Positions 7,804 through 20,771 of a stretch of 64,000 bases of DNA are shown one piece after another. The first letter of the stretch is position 1. Every line of letters begins with the position of its first letter. Source of the stretch: Allosalinactinospora lopnorensis (GTDB lineage Bacteria > Actinomycetota > Actinomycetes > Streptosporangiales > Streptosporangiaceae); NCBI RefSeq assembly GCF_000981225.1, contig NZ_LAJC01000003.1, positions 1-64,000 on the forward strand. The letters are read 5' to 3'. The translations under genes and the position numbers were made by a program. The notes under the pieces were generated by a model, which saw only the letters and a program-made list of their open reading frames with translations, searched no databases and was not told the origin of the DNA.

Positions 7804-8697
7804 ATGGATATGGACGCCATCGATTCCGACTGCGCCCGGCGGGCGATGATCTCCCTCACCGGACTCGCCCTTGGCGACGGGTTCGGGCAACGCTTCTCCG
7901 CTGCGCCGGGCATGGGCCCTTCCGGTGAGTGGCGGCTCCCGCCGGGGCGGTGGGAGTGGACCGATGGCACCGAAACGGCCTGCTCGGTCTATACGGTGCT
8001 GCACCGCTACGGACGTATCGACCAGGACGCGCTGGCGGCGGAGTTCGCCGCCCGTTTCGATCCCGGACGGGGGTATGGGGCGGCCACCCAGCAGTTGCCG
8101 CGCAACGCGGGCGGCGACTGGCGTGAGCTCGCCGCGAGCCGGTTCGACGGGGCGGGGTCCTTCGGTAGCGGAGCCGCGAAGCGGTCGGCGCCGCTGGGCG
8201 CCTGGTTCAGCGACGACGTGCCCGAGGCGGCGCGCCAGGCCGCGCTGGCGGCGGAGGTGACCCACGCTCACCCCGAGGGTGTCGCCGGGGCGGTCGCGGT
8301 CGCCGTGGCCGCGGCGATCGCCGCGCGCCGGGAACCGATCGGGGCGGGGGTGTTCCTGAACGAGGTCCTCGGCCACGTCCCTTCCGGGCAGGTGCGCGAT
8401 GGTGTGCGCGACGCCCGTGCGCTGCTCGTCGTCTCCGGCCCGGTCGCTGTTGCGGGTGAGCTGGGCTGCGGGAAGCACAGCAGTTCCCAGGACACGGTGC
8501 CGTTCGCCCTGTGGGCCGCGGCCAAGCAGCACGACGACTACCCTGCGGCGCTGTGGGAGACCGCCCGGGCGGGCGGAGACGCCGGCACCATGTGTGCGAT
8601 CGTCGGCGGCATCCTCGCGCCCCGGGTGCCCGGCGGCCGGCTGCCCCCCGAGTGGCTCTCCCACGGCGAACCGCTGCCGGAGTGGGTGAGCCTCTGA
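7804..8697 (+). CDS. ADP-ribosylglycohydrolase (DraG/ARH) family protein with altered metal-binding motifs
   Basis: 297 aa from the ATG at 7804 (a GTG at 7768 is the alternative, adding 12 residues). The ARH fold is clear: GLALGDGFGQRF at the N-terminus, GSGAAKRSAPLG in the middle, HAHPEGVAGAVAVA, and GGDAGTMCAIVGGI near the C-terminus. The canonical metal motifs T-D-D-T and D-T-D-T read T-D-G-T and D-A-G-T, so one Asp is lost at each site. The family removes ADP-ribose from proteins or nucleic acids; here activity is doubtful. It stands divergent from nirB and convergent with the PIN toxin gene, inside the nitrate/nitrite block. No Shine-Dalgarno is visible, so translation may be leaderless. 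Confidence 0.85.
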   Translation: MDMDAIDSDCARRAMISLTGLALGDGFGQRFSAAPGMGPSGEWRLPPGRWEWTDGTETACSVYTVLHRYGRIDQDALAAEFAARFDPGRGYGAATQQLPRNAGGDWRELAASRFDGAGSFGSGAAKRSAPLGAWFSDDVPEAARQAALAAEVTHAHPEGVAGAVAVAVAAAIAARREPIGAGVFLNEVLGHVPSGQVRDGVRDARALLVVSGPVAVAGELGCGKHSSSQDTVPFALWAAAKQHDDYPAALWETARAGGDAGTMCAIVGGILAPRVPGGRLPPEWLSHGEPLPEWVSL

Positions 8698-8716
8698 GTC
8701 TGGGGCCACGTGCAGG

Positions 8717-8730
8717 CCCGCGTACGCGGG
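8717..8730. terminator. GC hairpin between convergent genes
   Basis: CCCGCG-TA-CGCGGG, a perfect 14-base palindrome in the 52-base gap between the stops of the ARH gene (8697, plus) and the PIN gene (8750, minus). A bidirectional hairpin terminator is the simplest reading, although no T-run follows on either side. The stem and the following GGACGGTCC also resemble one repeat of an actinobacterial type I-E CRISPR array, but there is a single copy only. Confidence 0.4.
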
Positions 8731-8749
8731 GACGGTCCGGCGTGTTCGG

Positions 8750-9163
8750 TCAGGCCAGATTCTCCAGCAGGTCACGGGGCGTGACCGCCGGCGGACTGAG
8801 GTCGGTCTCAAGGAGATCGGCGTCTCCGGTGACGATGACGGCGCCGGCGGTCTCGGCGAGAGCGACCAGGTAGTTGTCGTCCGGGTCGCGCACCTTCCGC
8901 GACGGTGCTCCCGGATCCGGGTGGAGATCGGCCTTGCCGCCCAGGGTTTCCACGAACGCAACCGCGTCAGCGAGGCTGAGCCAGCGGCGGAACTTCGGGC
9001 GGGTCAGTACCGAAGCCAGCTCATCGAGAAGCTGCTGGGTGACAACGGCGGCGATCCGATCGGACATGACCGCCTCGACCACCCGGGCAGGAGTTCCGTA
9101 GGGGTTGATGACCGCCGCGATCCACACGTTGGGGTCGATGACAACGGTGACCGGCTTGTCCAC
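8750..9163 (-). CDS. PIN-domain toxin (PIN_3 family, VapC-like)
   Basis: 137 aa. The four acidic positions of PIN nucleases are visible: Asp in VVIDPNVWIAA, Glu in LLDELASVL, Asp in VRDPDDNYLVAL and Asp in IVTGDADLLE. The wording matches the 'putative toxin-antitoxin toxin component, PIN family' group. PIN toxins are Mg-dependent ribonucleases, kept inactive by the partner antitoxin. Its GTG start follows the antitoxin TGA with no gap (TGAGTG), so the pair is translationally coupled. It lies downstream of the nas operon on the same strand. Confidence 0.85.
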   Translation of the reverse strand: MDKPVTVVIDPNVWIAAVINPYGTPARVVEAVMSDRIAAVVTQQLLDELASVLTRPKFRRWLSLADAVAFVETLGGKADLHPDPGAPSRKVRDPDDNYLVALAETAGAVIVTGDADLLETDLSPPAVTPRDLLENLA

Positions 9164-9424
9164 TCAGCCCGCCTTGCGCGTGGCGCGTTCGGCGCGCACG
9201 GCGGCCAGCTCCTCGGCGGCGATACGCGCCGCCTCCTCCTCGCCGGGCGCATCCTCTGGACTGATTCCGGACCAGATCCGCTCGACTATCTCCGTGAAGC
9301 CCAGGTGCCGGCGCAGCGCCTCCTCGAAAACCTCGTACTCGCGCTTACCGGAACGCGCCGCCGCGATCTTCGCCGCCCGCAGCAGTGATTCGTCGATGTA
9401 GACCGTGGTCTTCTTCCGCGCCAT
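9164..9424 (-). CDS. Antitoxin, ribbon-helix-helix type, partner of the PIN toxin
   Basis: 86 aa from the ATG at 9424. The N-terminus ARKKTTVYIDESLLRAAKIAA is a typical ribbon-helix-helix DNA-binding strand and helix. The C-terminal half is acidic and helical (PGEEEAARIAAEELAAV), suited to wrapping the toxin. Upstream codons to 9460 are open, but this start fits the fold. No strong ribosome site is seen; an A/T-rich CAAAAT just upstream could be a -10 for a near-leaderless transcript. RHH antitoxins usually repress their own operon. Confidence 0.75.
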   Translation of the reverse strand: MARKKTTVYIDESLLRAAKIAAARSGKREYEVFEEALRRHLGFTEIVERIWSGISPEDAPGEEEAARIAAEELAAVRAERATRKAG

Positions 9425-9621
9425 GCGTCCATTTTGACAGAAAGAACGAAGGACGGCCACTGAGGAGGGAGCGAGGAGTGCCTAAGCCGGATGGCCCGTC
9501 CTGGGCGCTTCTCGGCCCTGCCTGGCCGCGGAACTACCCGGTGCGCCTGCTCGCGGAGCGTGTCCTGGACTCCTCCGAGGCCCACAGGAGCGTGTGGGGC
9601 CGAACCGCTCCCTATGCGTCT
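9425..9621. other. Gap between nasB and the toxin-antitoxin pair
   Basis: No gene or remnant could be supported here. It should hold the antitoxin promoter, read leftwards. A plus-strand open frame covering it has no recognisable protein features. Confidence 0.4.
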
Positions 9622-11051
9622 TCAGGACACATCGGCCGGGGCGGCGGCGGACCACCCTGACAGCAGGGTGTTGACATCGCGGATGCAGCTGCCGCAGCCG
9701 GTGGTGGCCCGGGTCTGGGCGGCGATGGTGTCGCGGGTGCGGGCGCCGTCCAGCCAGGCGGCCTCGATCTGGTTGCGGGTGACGGCGTTGCAGCGGCAGA
9801 TCAGCGGGTCGGCCTGCGCCGCGGCCTGGACGTCGTCGGCCTCGGGCTGGGGGCGGCCCTGCAGCAGCGCCAGGCGGTCGGCGGGCACGGCGGCCCGGGT
9901 GTCGAACAGCTGGGCGATGGCCGAAGCCGCGTCGGGAAAGCCCAGCAGCACGGCCCCGGCGACCCGTTCGGCGCGCACCGACAGCTTGGCGTAGCGCCCG
10001 CCATAGGGGTCGGCGATCGTCACGGTCTCGGCGGTGTCGTCGGCTTCGGTCTCGCCCAGCGAGGTCAGGTCGATGCCCTCGGCCTTGAGCCGGGTGATCG
10101 GGCGCGCGCCGGTGTAGCGGGCCTCAGGAGCGGTTCCGGTGAGCAGGTCGGCCAGCACGGCGGCCTGCTCCCAGCCGGGCTGGACCAGGCCTGCGCCGCC
10201 GCCGGTGTGCTGGGCGCAGTCGCCGATGGCATGCACCCGGGGGTGTGAGGTGGTCAGGGTGTCGTCGACGAGGACGCCGTGCTCGACGGCGATGCCGGCG
10301 TCCTTGGCCAGCTCGGTGTTGGCGCGCGCCCCGGCGGTCACCAGGAGGGCGTCGCCGGCCAGTATCCGCCCGTCGTCGAGTTCCAGACCGGTGCCGGGGA
10401 TCCAGCGCGCGGCCACGCGCCAGGAGTGCACCGCCACGCCGAGCGCCCGATAGCGTTCGGCGAGGATGGCGGCGGCGGCCTGGTCGATCTGGCGGCGCAT
10501 GAGCCACGGCGCGGCCTCCACCACCGAGACCCGAACGCCGCGTTCGGCCAGTGCCCGGGCGGCCTCCAGGCCCAGCACTCCCCCGCCCAGCACGACGGCG
10601 GGCGCGCCGGGCCGGACCAGCGCCTGCACCCGGTGGCAGTCGGCCATGTCGCGCAGCGCGGTGACGCCGGGAGCGGGGGTGCCGTCCTTGGCGGCCACCC
10701 CGGTCACCGGGGGAAACGAGGCGCGGGCGCCGGTGGCCAGCACCAGCTCGTCATAGCCCATCCGGGTGCCGTCGTCCAGGGTGAGGTCGCAGGACTCGGC
10801 GTCGACGGCCTGCACCGCGGTGCCGGTACGTACACTGATCGAGGGCTGCTCGGGGCAGGGCAGGTAGATGTCCTCGGGGGTGTAGGCGCCGGATACCACC
10901 CCCGGCAGCAGCACCCGGTTGTAGGCGGGCTCCTCCTCGGCGCCGAGCACGGTCAGGTGCACCCGCTCGCCCGCGGGGTCGCGGCGGGCGACCTCCTCGG
11001 CGAAGCGGGCGCCCACCATGCCGTTACCGATCACCACGACATGACGCTGGT

Positions 11052-11055
<4 letters not shown>
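9622..11055 (-). CDS. nasB: Assimilatory nitrate reductase electron-transfer subunit (FAD/NAD(P) oxidoreductase with BFD-like 2Fe-2S domain)
   Basis: 477 aa. It has a FAD site at the N-terminus (VVVIGNGMVGARFAEEV), an NAD(P) site in the middle (AVVLGGGVLGLEAARAL), and near residues 415-465 a BFD-type 2Fe-2S domain with four Cys (LICRCNAV and GCGSCI). This is the front half of NirB without the siroheme part, the form used as the NAD(P)H-oxidising partner of assimilatory nitrate reductase. The GTG start overlaps the nasA stop by four bases (GTGA). It closes the narK-nasA-nasB operon. Confidence 0.85.
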
Positions 11056-13135
<2,080 letters not shown>

Positions 13136-13139
<4 letters not shown>

Positions 13140-14530
13140 GAGGAAACGGGCTCCAGGGCGGACTCGGCGCCGGCCCCGGACGATCTTCCGGAGGGCCTGC
13201 GCACGTAGACCGTGTAGGTAACGAGGATGCACACCGTGTAGAAGACCAGGAAGGCCACGAACGCCGGCGCCGCCGATCCGGTCGCGGCAAAGGACTCACG
13301 GAAGACGAGGTTGGTGCTGACCCCGCCCAGGGCGCCGATGGCGCCGATGAGGCCCAGCATCGAGCTGGCGATCCGCTTGTTCTGAGCCAGCGTTTCCTCG
13401 CGCGGCGCCCCGGCGGCGATCTGGTCCTGGGCCTTGGCCGCGTAGATGCCCGGGATCATCTTGTAGGTGGAGCCGTTGCCGATCCCGGTGAACAGCACCA
13501 GCGCGATGAAGGAGGTGACGAACAGCGCCAGCGAGTTGATGCTGACCGCGAAGATGATCAGGCCGGTTCCGGCGGCCATCGCGGCGAAGTTGATCAGGGT
13601 GATGCGGGCGCCGCCGTAGCGATCCGACAGCCAACCGCCCACAGGCCGGATCAGCGAGCCGATGGCCGGGCCGAGGAAGGCGACCGAGGCGGCCTCCAGC
13701 GGTGTGCGGTCGAACTGGTTCTGCAGCAGCAGGCCGAAGGCGAAGCCGAAGCCGATGAAGGAGCCGAACGTGGCGATGTAGAGGAAGGACATGATCCAGA
13801 AGTGCTTGTCCTTGGTCGCCGCGAGCTGGGCGCCGGTGTCGGTGCGGGCGGTGGAGAGGTTGTTCATGTACTTGTAGGCCACCCAGACCGCCAGCAGCAA
13901 AAACGGCAGGTAGAACATCGGCACGGCCGCCCCGGCGCTAGTGGTGAAGACCGCGATGACACCCAGGCCCACCATCTGCACGGTGGCCACGCCGATGTTG
14001 CCGCCGCCGGCGTTGAGTCCCAGCGCCCACCCCTTCTCCTTCTCGGGGAAGTAGAAGTTGATGTTGGCCATGGAGGAGGAGAAGTTCCCCCCGCCCAGGC
14101 CCGCGGTCGCGGCCAGTATCACGAACAGCCAGAACGGGGTGTCCGGGTTCTGCATCAGGAAAATCGCCAGCGCGGTGGGCACCAGCAGCGCCAGCACCGA
14201 GACGATGGTCCAGTTGCGCCCGCCGAACTTGGGCACCGCCAGCGTGTAGGGCACCCGCAGCACGGCACCGACAAGGGCGACCACGGAAACCAGCAGGAAC
14301 TTCTGCTCGGGGCTGAAGTCGAACCCGTGCTCGGGCAACATGAACAGGACGAGCACCGACCAGATGCTCCAAACGGAGAATCCGATGTGCTCGGCCAGGA
14401 TGGAGGACCACAGGTTGCGCCTGGCGATGGGGCGACCCGTGGCCTCCCAGAACCCCTGGTCCTCTGGGTCCCAGTGGTCGATCCAGCGGCCGCTTGGGCG
14501 CTGCGCTGATGTGGCGGTGTCGGAGGTCAC
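13136..14530 (-). CDS. narK: Nitrate/nitrite transporter NarK (MFS)
   Basis: 464 aa, twelve hydrophobic helices. It contains the NarK signatures GLGGGNFSSSMANINFYFPEKEKG (positions 14050-14115) and NAGGGNIGVATVQ, and a second half with FGSFIGFGFAFGLL. It imports nitrate and may export nitrite. I chose the GTG at 14530 because GGAAGG lies 7 bases upstream; the frame is open to 14806 without a better start. It is the first gene of the nas operon, with a GlnR box 76 bases before the start codon. Confidence 0.92.
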
Positions 14531-14575
14531 AGCCCGGCCTTCCTGCTTGGCGTGCGGTTTCGCCGTTGACGGTAG

Positions 14576-17011
<2,436 letters not shown>

Positions 17012-17164
17012 GCGCGCAGTTGTGGCTCGAAAGGGCGGGACCCGATCTCCGGCCGAGTTCGGCGCGGGCCGGTGCCGTACCCCGCCGGCTCGAAGCCCCC
17101 GCGAAGTACGCCGATCCCGGCAAGGTCAATGTCACCGGGATTTGCCGGCGACGATCTTCCCGCT

Positions 17165-17260
17165 CAGCCCGGCGGTCTGACGCTCCTCCACGCCGACAAG
17201 GACTTCGAGGTCGTCGCCGGGATCACCGGTCAGCCCCTCGAACGGTCGCGGCTTGCCTGA
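17165..17260 (+). pseudogene. C-terminal remnant of a VapC-like PIN toxin
   Basis: The last 30 or so codons read LTLLHADKDFEVVAGITGQP followed by LERSRLA and a stop. This is the standard end of VapC proteins (HxDxDF-x-x-IAxxTGQP). Nothing upstream in any frame continues the PIN domain, and no antitoxin is present, so it is a fragment. The rest of the 17012-17335 gap holds no gene. Confidence 0.5.
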
Positions 17261-17335
17261 GACCTCTCTCCCGGCGATCGTGATGGAACCGGGCCCTTCC
17301 GGTCGGCGATTACCTCGCGGGTAATGGTTTCGGTG

Positions 17336-17361
17336 CCCCGGTGGCGATAGCGTCACCGGGG
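17336..17361 (+). promoter_or_regulatory. Inverted repeat at the start of the MmyB regulator gene
   Basis: CCCCGGTG (17336-17343), ten bases, CACCGGGG (17354-17361), a perfect 8-base inverted repeat whose last base is the first base of the GTG start codon. A possible -10 (GATAGC, 17346-17351) lies in the spacer, placing the transcript start near the GTG, i.e. a leaderless mRNA. Autoregulation by the encoded protein is a reasonable inference. Confidence 0.45.
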
Positions 17362-18167
17362 TGAGGAGCCTGAACACGCCTCCGGTGGGAGAGCTGCTGC
17401 GGGATCATCGCCGGCGGGTGCGGTTGAGCCAGCTCGGCCTGGCGCTGGAGGCGGGCGTTTCCAGCCGCCACCTCAGCTTCGTGGAGACCGGGCGCACCCG
17501 GCCCAGCCGCGAGATGATCCTGAAACTCGCCGACCACCTGGACGTGCCCCTGCGCGAACGCAACCACCTGCTGCTCGCGGGCGGGTACGCGCCCGCCTAC
17601 CCCGAGTACTCACTGCGGTCGCCGGAGATGTCGCCGGTGCGCAAGGCGCTCCGCCAGATCCTCACCGGGCACGAGCCCTACCCGGCTCTCACGGTGGACC
17701 GGCTCTACACCATCATCGACCACAACGACACCGCGCAGACCCTGCTGGCCTCGGGGGTCTCCCCGCGGCTGCTCGAACCGCCGGTGAACACCCTCCGGGT
17801 CAGCCTGCATCCCGACGGCTTCGCGCCCAGGATCGCCAACCTCGGCGAGTGGCGGGCCCACCTGCTGGGCAGGCTGCGCCGCCAGGTCAAACTCACCGGC
17901 GCCCCCGACCTCGCCGAACTCTACGCCGAGCTGTGCGCGCTGCCCTGCGACCAGGAGGAGCCCGAGGTCGAGCTACCGGGGCCCGGCGATGTCGTGGTGC
18001 CGTTGCGGCTGCGCCACGAGGGGCGCGAACTGGCTTTCTTCAGCACGCTGGCGGTCATCGGCACCCCGCTGGACGTGACGGCCGCCGAGATCCTCGTCGA
18101 ATCCTTCTTCCCGGCCGACCGCGATACCGCGGCCTTCCTCCAGCGGCATTCGCCGACACTGCGATAG
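17361..18167 (+). CDS. MmyB-like XRE-family transcriptional regulator
   Basis: 268 aa. Residues about 8-65 are a helix-turn-helix of the XRE type (GELLRDHRRRVRLSQLGLAL; VSSRHLSFVETGRTRPSREM). The rest is the MLTR/MmyB ligand-binding domain (PYPALTVDRLYTIIDHNDTA; LHPDGFAPRIANLGEWRAHL), which in relatives binds a fatty-acid-like ligand. The start is the GTG at 17361 without Shine-Dalgarno, consistent with leaderless translation. An inverted repeat overlaps the start. It is followed at 124 bases by a thioesterase-fold gene in the same direction. Confidence 0.88.
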   Translation: MRSLNTPPVGELLRDHRRRVRLSQLGLALEAGVSSRHLSFVETGRTRPSREMILKLADHLDVPLRERNHLLLAGGYAPAYPEYSLRSPEMSPVRKALRQILTGHEPYPALTVDRLYTIIDHNDTAQTLLASGVSPRLLEPPVNTLRVSLHPDGFAPRIANLGEWRAHLLGRLRRQVKLTGAPDLAELYAELCALPCDQEEPEVELPGPGDVVVPLRLRHEGRELAFFSTLAVIGTPLDVTAAEILVESFFPADRDTAAFLQRHSPTLR

Positions 18168-18290
18168 GGCACCGCCCCTGCCATCGGCCTGTACGACTTC
18201 CCTTACCCGCGACGTAATTGCCGGGCCGCACCCGGCGGGCGAGGCTGGAAGCGTTCGGCGAGTCCCGCCGCGGAAACCCGGAGGAGCGAC

Positions 18291-19115
18291 ATGAGCGGTA
18301 CAGGAACAGACGTGGTCACTGGCACGGGTCGGCACCCTTTCGACGAGGACACCCGGTCGCAGAAGCGTGCCGGCGGCGGGCGCACGGCGACCGTCACCGA
18401 CCGGTGGACCGTGCTGACCGGCCACCCCAACGGCGGGTACCTGCTGGCGCTGGCCGTGAACGCGCTGCGGGAGGAGATCACCCGCCCGGACCCGCTGGTG
18501 GTCTCGGGGTTCTTCCTCCGCCCGGCCGACCCCGGGCCGGCGGTGCTGAGCACCGAGGCCGTCCGCCGGGGGCGCCGGACCACCACCGGCCAGGTCCGGC
18601 TGTTCCAGAAGGGTAAGGAAGCCCTGCGCGCCACGGCCACCTTCGGCGACCTCAGCGCGAACAATGAGGGCACCCACTCGTTGGCCGCGCCGCCGGAGCT
18701 GCCCCCGCCGGATGAGTGCCTCGATCCGCTGGCGGGGTTCGCGCTTTCGGGCCTGTCCCTGCTCGACCGGATCGAGTACCGCACACCCCGTCGACCGGGC
18801 TGGCTGGACGGCCGCCCCAGCAAAACCCCGACGATGGAGTTCTGGATGCGGCTGGCAGGAGGGTACGACGCCGGCGTGGCCGCGCTGCCGTTCCTGGTGG
18901 ACGCCGGGCCACCGGTGGCCCTGGAACTGGGCGAGGCGGGCTCCTCCACGGTGGAACTGACCGTGCACGTGCGCGCCCGGCCCGCCCCCGGGTGGCTGGC
19001 CTGCCGGGCGGCGACCCGCAACATCTCCGGCGGCTTCCACGAGGAGGACTTCGACATCTGGGACTCCACCGGAACCCTGGTGGCCCAGTCCCGCCAGTTC
19101 GCGATGCTGTGGTGA
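18291..19115 (+). CDS. TesB-like hotdog thioesterase family protein
   Basis: 274 aa. A double hotdog layout: first half with VTDRWTVLTGHPNGGYLLAL and STEAVRRGRRTTTGQVRLFQ, second half with PTMEFWMRLAGGYDAGVAAL and a final ISGGFHEEDFDIWDSTGTLV. This is the acyl-CoA thioesterase (4HBT_3/TesB) arrangement; the substrate is not predictable. GGAGGAG sits 4 bases before the ATG. It follows the MmyB regulator, whose family binds fatty-acid-like ligands, so a role in acyl-CoA turnover under that regulator is plausible but not shown. Confidence 0.82.
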   Translation: MSGTGTDVVTGTGRHPFDEDTRSQKRAGGGRTATVTDRWTVLTGHPNGGYLLALAVNALREEITRPDPLVVSGFFLRPADPGPAVLSTEAVRRGRRTTTGQVRLFQKGKEALRATATFGDLSANNEGTHSLAAPPELPPPDECLDPLAGFALSGLSLLDRIEYRTPRRPGWLDGRPSKTPTMEFWMRLAGGYDAGVAALPFLVDAGPPVALELGEAGSSTVELTVHVRARPAPGWLACRAATRNISGGFHEEDFDIWDSTGTLVAQSRQFAMLW

Positions 19116-19131
19116 TCCCCTTGGGAAGCGT

Positions 19132-20028
19132 TCACGCCGCCGTGGGCACGTCTCCGGTACCCGTGCGCGTGCGGCGCGCGGACCGGCCCGCCGCCAGGCG
19201 GCCCGCGATTCCGTGGCTCGGGGAGAGCAGGTAGGCCAGGGTGAACGCGCACGCCTGGGCGACCACGATCGCGCCGCCGGTCGCAATGTTGAGGTGGAAG
19301 CTAGCATAGGTTCCCAGGACGGAGGCTGCGACCGATACGGTCGCCGCGATCAGCAGCATCCGTTCGAACCGGTCGGTGAGCAGGTAGGCGGTCGCGCCGG
19401 GGATGATCACCATGGCGACCACGAGGATGATGCCGACCGCCTGCAGTGCGATCACCACCGTCACCGACAGCATCCCCAGCAGCAGTGCCTCCAGGCGGCG
19501 CGGATTGAGGCCGATCGCGTGGGCGTGCACCCGGTCGAAGGCGTACAGGGTGAGGTCGCGGTGCTTGAGTGCCACGGCCACCAGCACCACCGCGGCCATG
19601 ATCAGGATCTGGACGATCTCGGAGTCGGAGACCCCGAGCACGTTGCCGAAGAGGATGTGCATCAGGTCGGTGTCACTGGGGATCCTGGAGATCAGCACCA
19701 CACCGACCGCGAACAGGGCGGTGAACACGATCCCGATGGCGGCGTCCTCCTTGACCCGCGAGGTCCGGTTGACCACGCTGATCAGCGCCACCGATCCCGC
19801 GCCGAACACCAGCGCTCCCGCGGCGAACGGCAGCCCGAACAGGTAGGCGAGCACCACACCGGGCAGCACCGCGTGCGAGACCGCGTCGCCCAGCAGCGAC
19901 CAGCCGATCAGCGTCAACCAGCACGACAGGACCGCGCAGATCGCACCGGCGACCACGCTCACCAGGAGCGCGCGCTGCATGAAGTCGAACTGGAACGGCA
20001 GGACGAACCATTCCACCAACGCGGTCAT
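19132..20028 (-). CDS. Metal (Mn/Zn-type) ABC transporter permease
   Basis: 298 aa with about eight or nine hydrophobic helices. Family signatures of the ABC-3 permeases: CWLTLIGWSLLGDAVSHAVLPG near residue 40 and VIALQAVGIILVVAMVIIPG near residue 195. It forms the membrane channel for manganese or zinc with the ATPase and lipoprotein encoded upstream. Its ATG overlaps the ATPase stop by four bases (ATGA). The three genes form one operon read leftwards. Confidence 0.9.
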   Translation of the reverse strand: MTALVEWFVLPFQFDFMQRALLVSVVAGAICAVLSCWLTLIGWSLLGDAVSHAVLPGVVLAYLFGLPFAAGALVFGAGSVALISVVNRTSRVKEDAAIGIVFTALFAVGVVLISRIPSDTDLMHILFGNVLGVSDSEIVQILIMAAVVLVAVALKHRDLTLYAFDRVHAHAIGLNPRRLEALLLGMLSVTVVIALQAVGIILVVAMVIIPGATAYLLTDRFERMLLIAATVSVAASVLGTYASFHLNIATGGAIVVAQACAFTLAYLLSPSHGIAGRLAAGRSARRTRTGTGDVPTAA

Positions 20029-20771
20029 CGTGTCCTCTCCCCCACTGCCTGCGCCTCGATTCCGAACGCCTCGAACAGCCGGTCCGGTGCCAGTACCTCG
20101 TCAGGGGCGCCGTGCGCGATCACCCGGCGCTGCAGCAGCACCGCCTCGTCGCAGAACTGGGGGACGCCGGCCAGGTCGTGCGTGGCGACCAGCAGCGTGT
20201 GGCCGTCGTCGCGCATCGCGCGCAGCACCTCGATGATGGTCGCCTCGGAGCGCTTGTCCACCCCCGCGAACGGTTCGTCGAGCAGGAACACATCGGCGCC
20301 TTGGGCGATGCCGCGCGCGACGAACGCCCGCTTGCGCTGCCCGCCGGAGAGCGCGCCGATCTGCCGGTGGGCGAGGCCGGTGAGGTCGGTGCGTTCCAGC
20401 GCGGCGGCGACGGCCTCGTGATCGGCGCGGCGGGGTCGCCGGGTGATGCCCATGTGCCCGTAGCGGCCCATCATCACGACGTCGATAACGCGGATCGGGA
20501 ACGCCCAGTCCACCTGTTCGGACTGCGGGACGTAGCCGACGATGCCCTTCCTGCGCGCGGCCGCCGGGGGGCGGCCGCGCAGCCTGACCCGGCCCAGCTC
20601 CGCCGGGACCAGTCCGAGGATCGCCTTGAACAGGGTGGACTTCCCGGAGCCGTTGGTGCCGAGAAGGCCGCAGATGCGTCCGGGGGCTACCGTGAGGCTC
20701 ACGTCCTCCAGCGCGAGTACGTCGTTGTAGCGGACCGTGATGTTCTCGGTCAGCAGCGCCGGAGTGGTCAT
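20025..20771 (-). CDS. Metal (Mn/Zn-type) ABC transporter ATP-binding protein
   Basis: 248 aa from the ATG at 20771. Walker A GTNGSGKST (about residue 37), signature LSGGQRKRAFVARG (about 145), Walker B DVFLLDEPFAGVD and the switch His in LVATHDLAGV. VPQSEQVDWAFPIRVIDVV is typical of Mn/Zn importers. The ORF is open far upstream (to 22412), but the fold begins here and the ATG overlaps the stop of the binding-protein gene (ATGA). It powers import through the permease encoded downstream. Confidence 0.92.
   Translation of the reverse strand: MTTPALLTENITVRYNDVLALEDVSLTVAPGRICGLLGTNGSGKSTLFKAILGLVPAELGRVRLRGRPPAAARRKGIVGYVPQSEQVDWAFPIRVIDVVMMGRYGHMGITRRPRRADHEAVAAALERTDLTGLAHRQIGALSGGQRKRAFVARGIAQGADVFLLDEPFAGVDKRSEATIIEVLRAMRDDGHTLLVATHDLAGVPQFCDEAVLLQRRVIAHGAPDEVLAPDRLFEAFGIEAQAVGERTR

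Noticed and set aside
8700-8740. CRISPR array
   Set aside because: One repeat-like hairpin only; no second copy, spacer or cas gene in the window.
9425-9621. Small plus-strand gene between antitoxin and nasB
   Set aside because: The open frame has no known features and overlaps the antitoxin promoter region.
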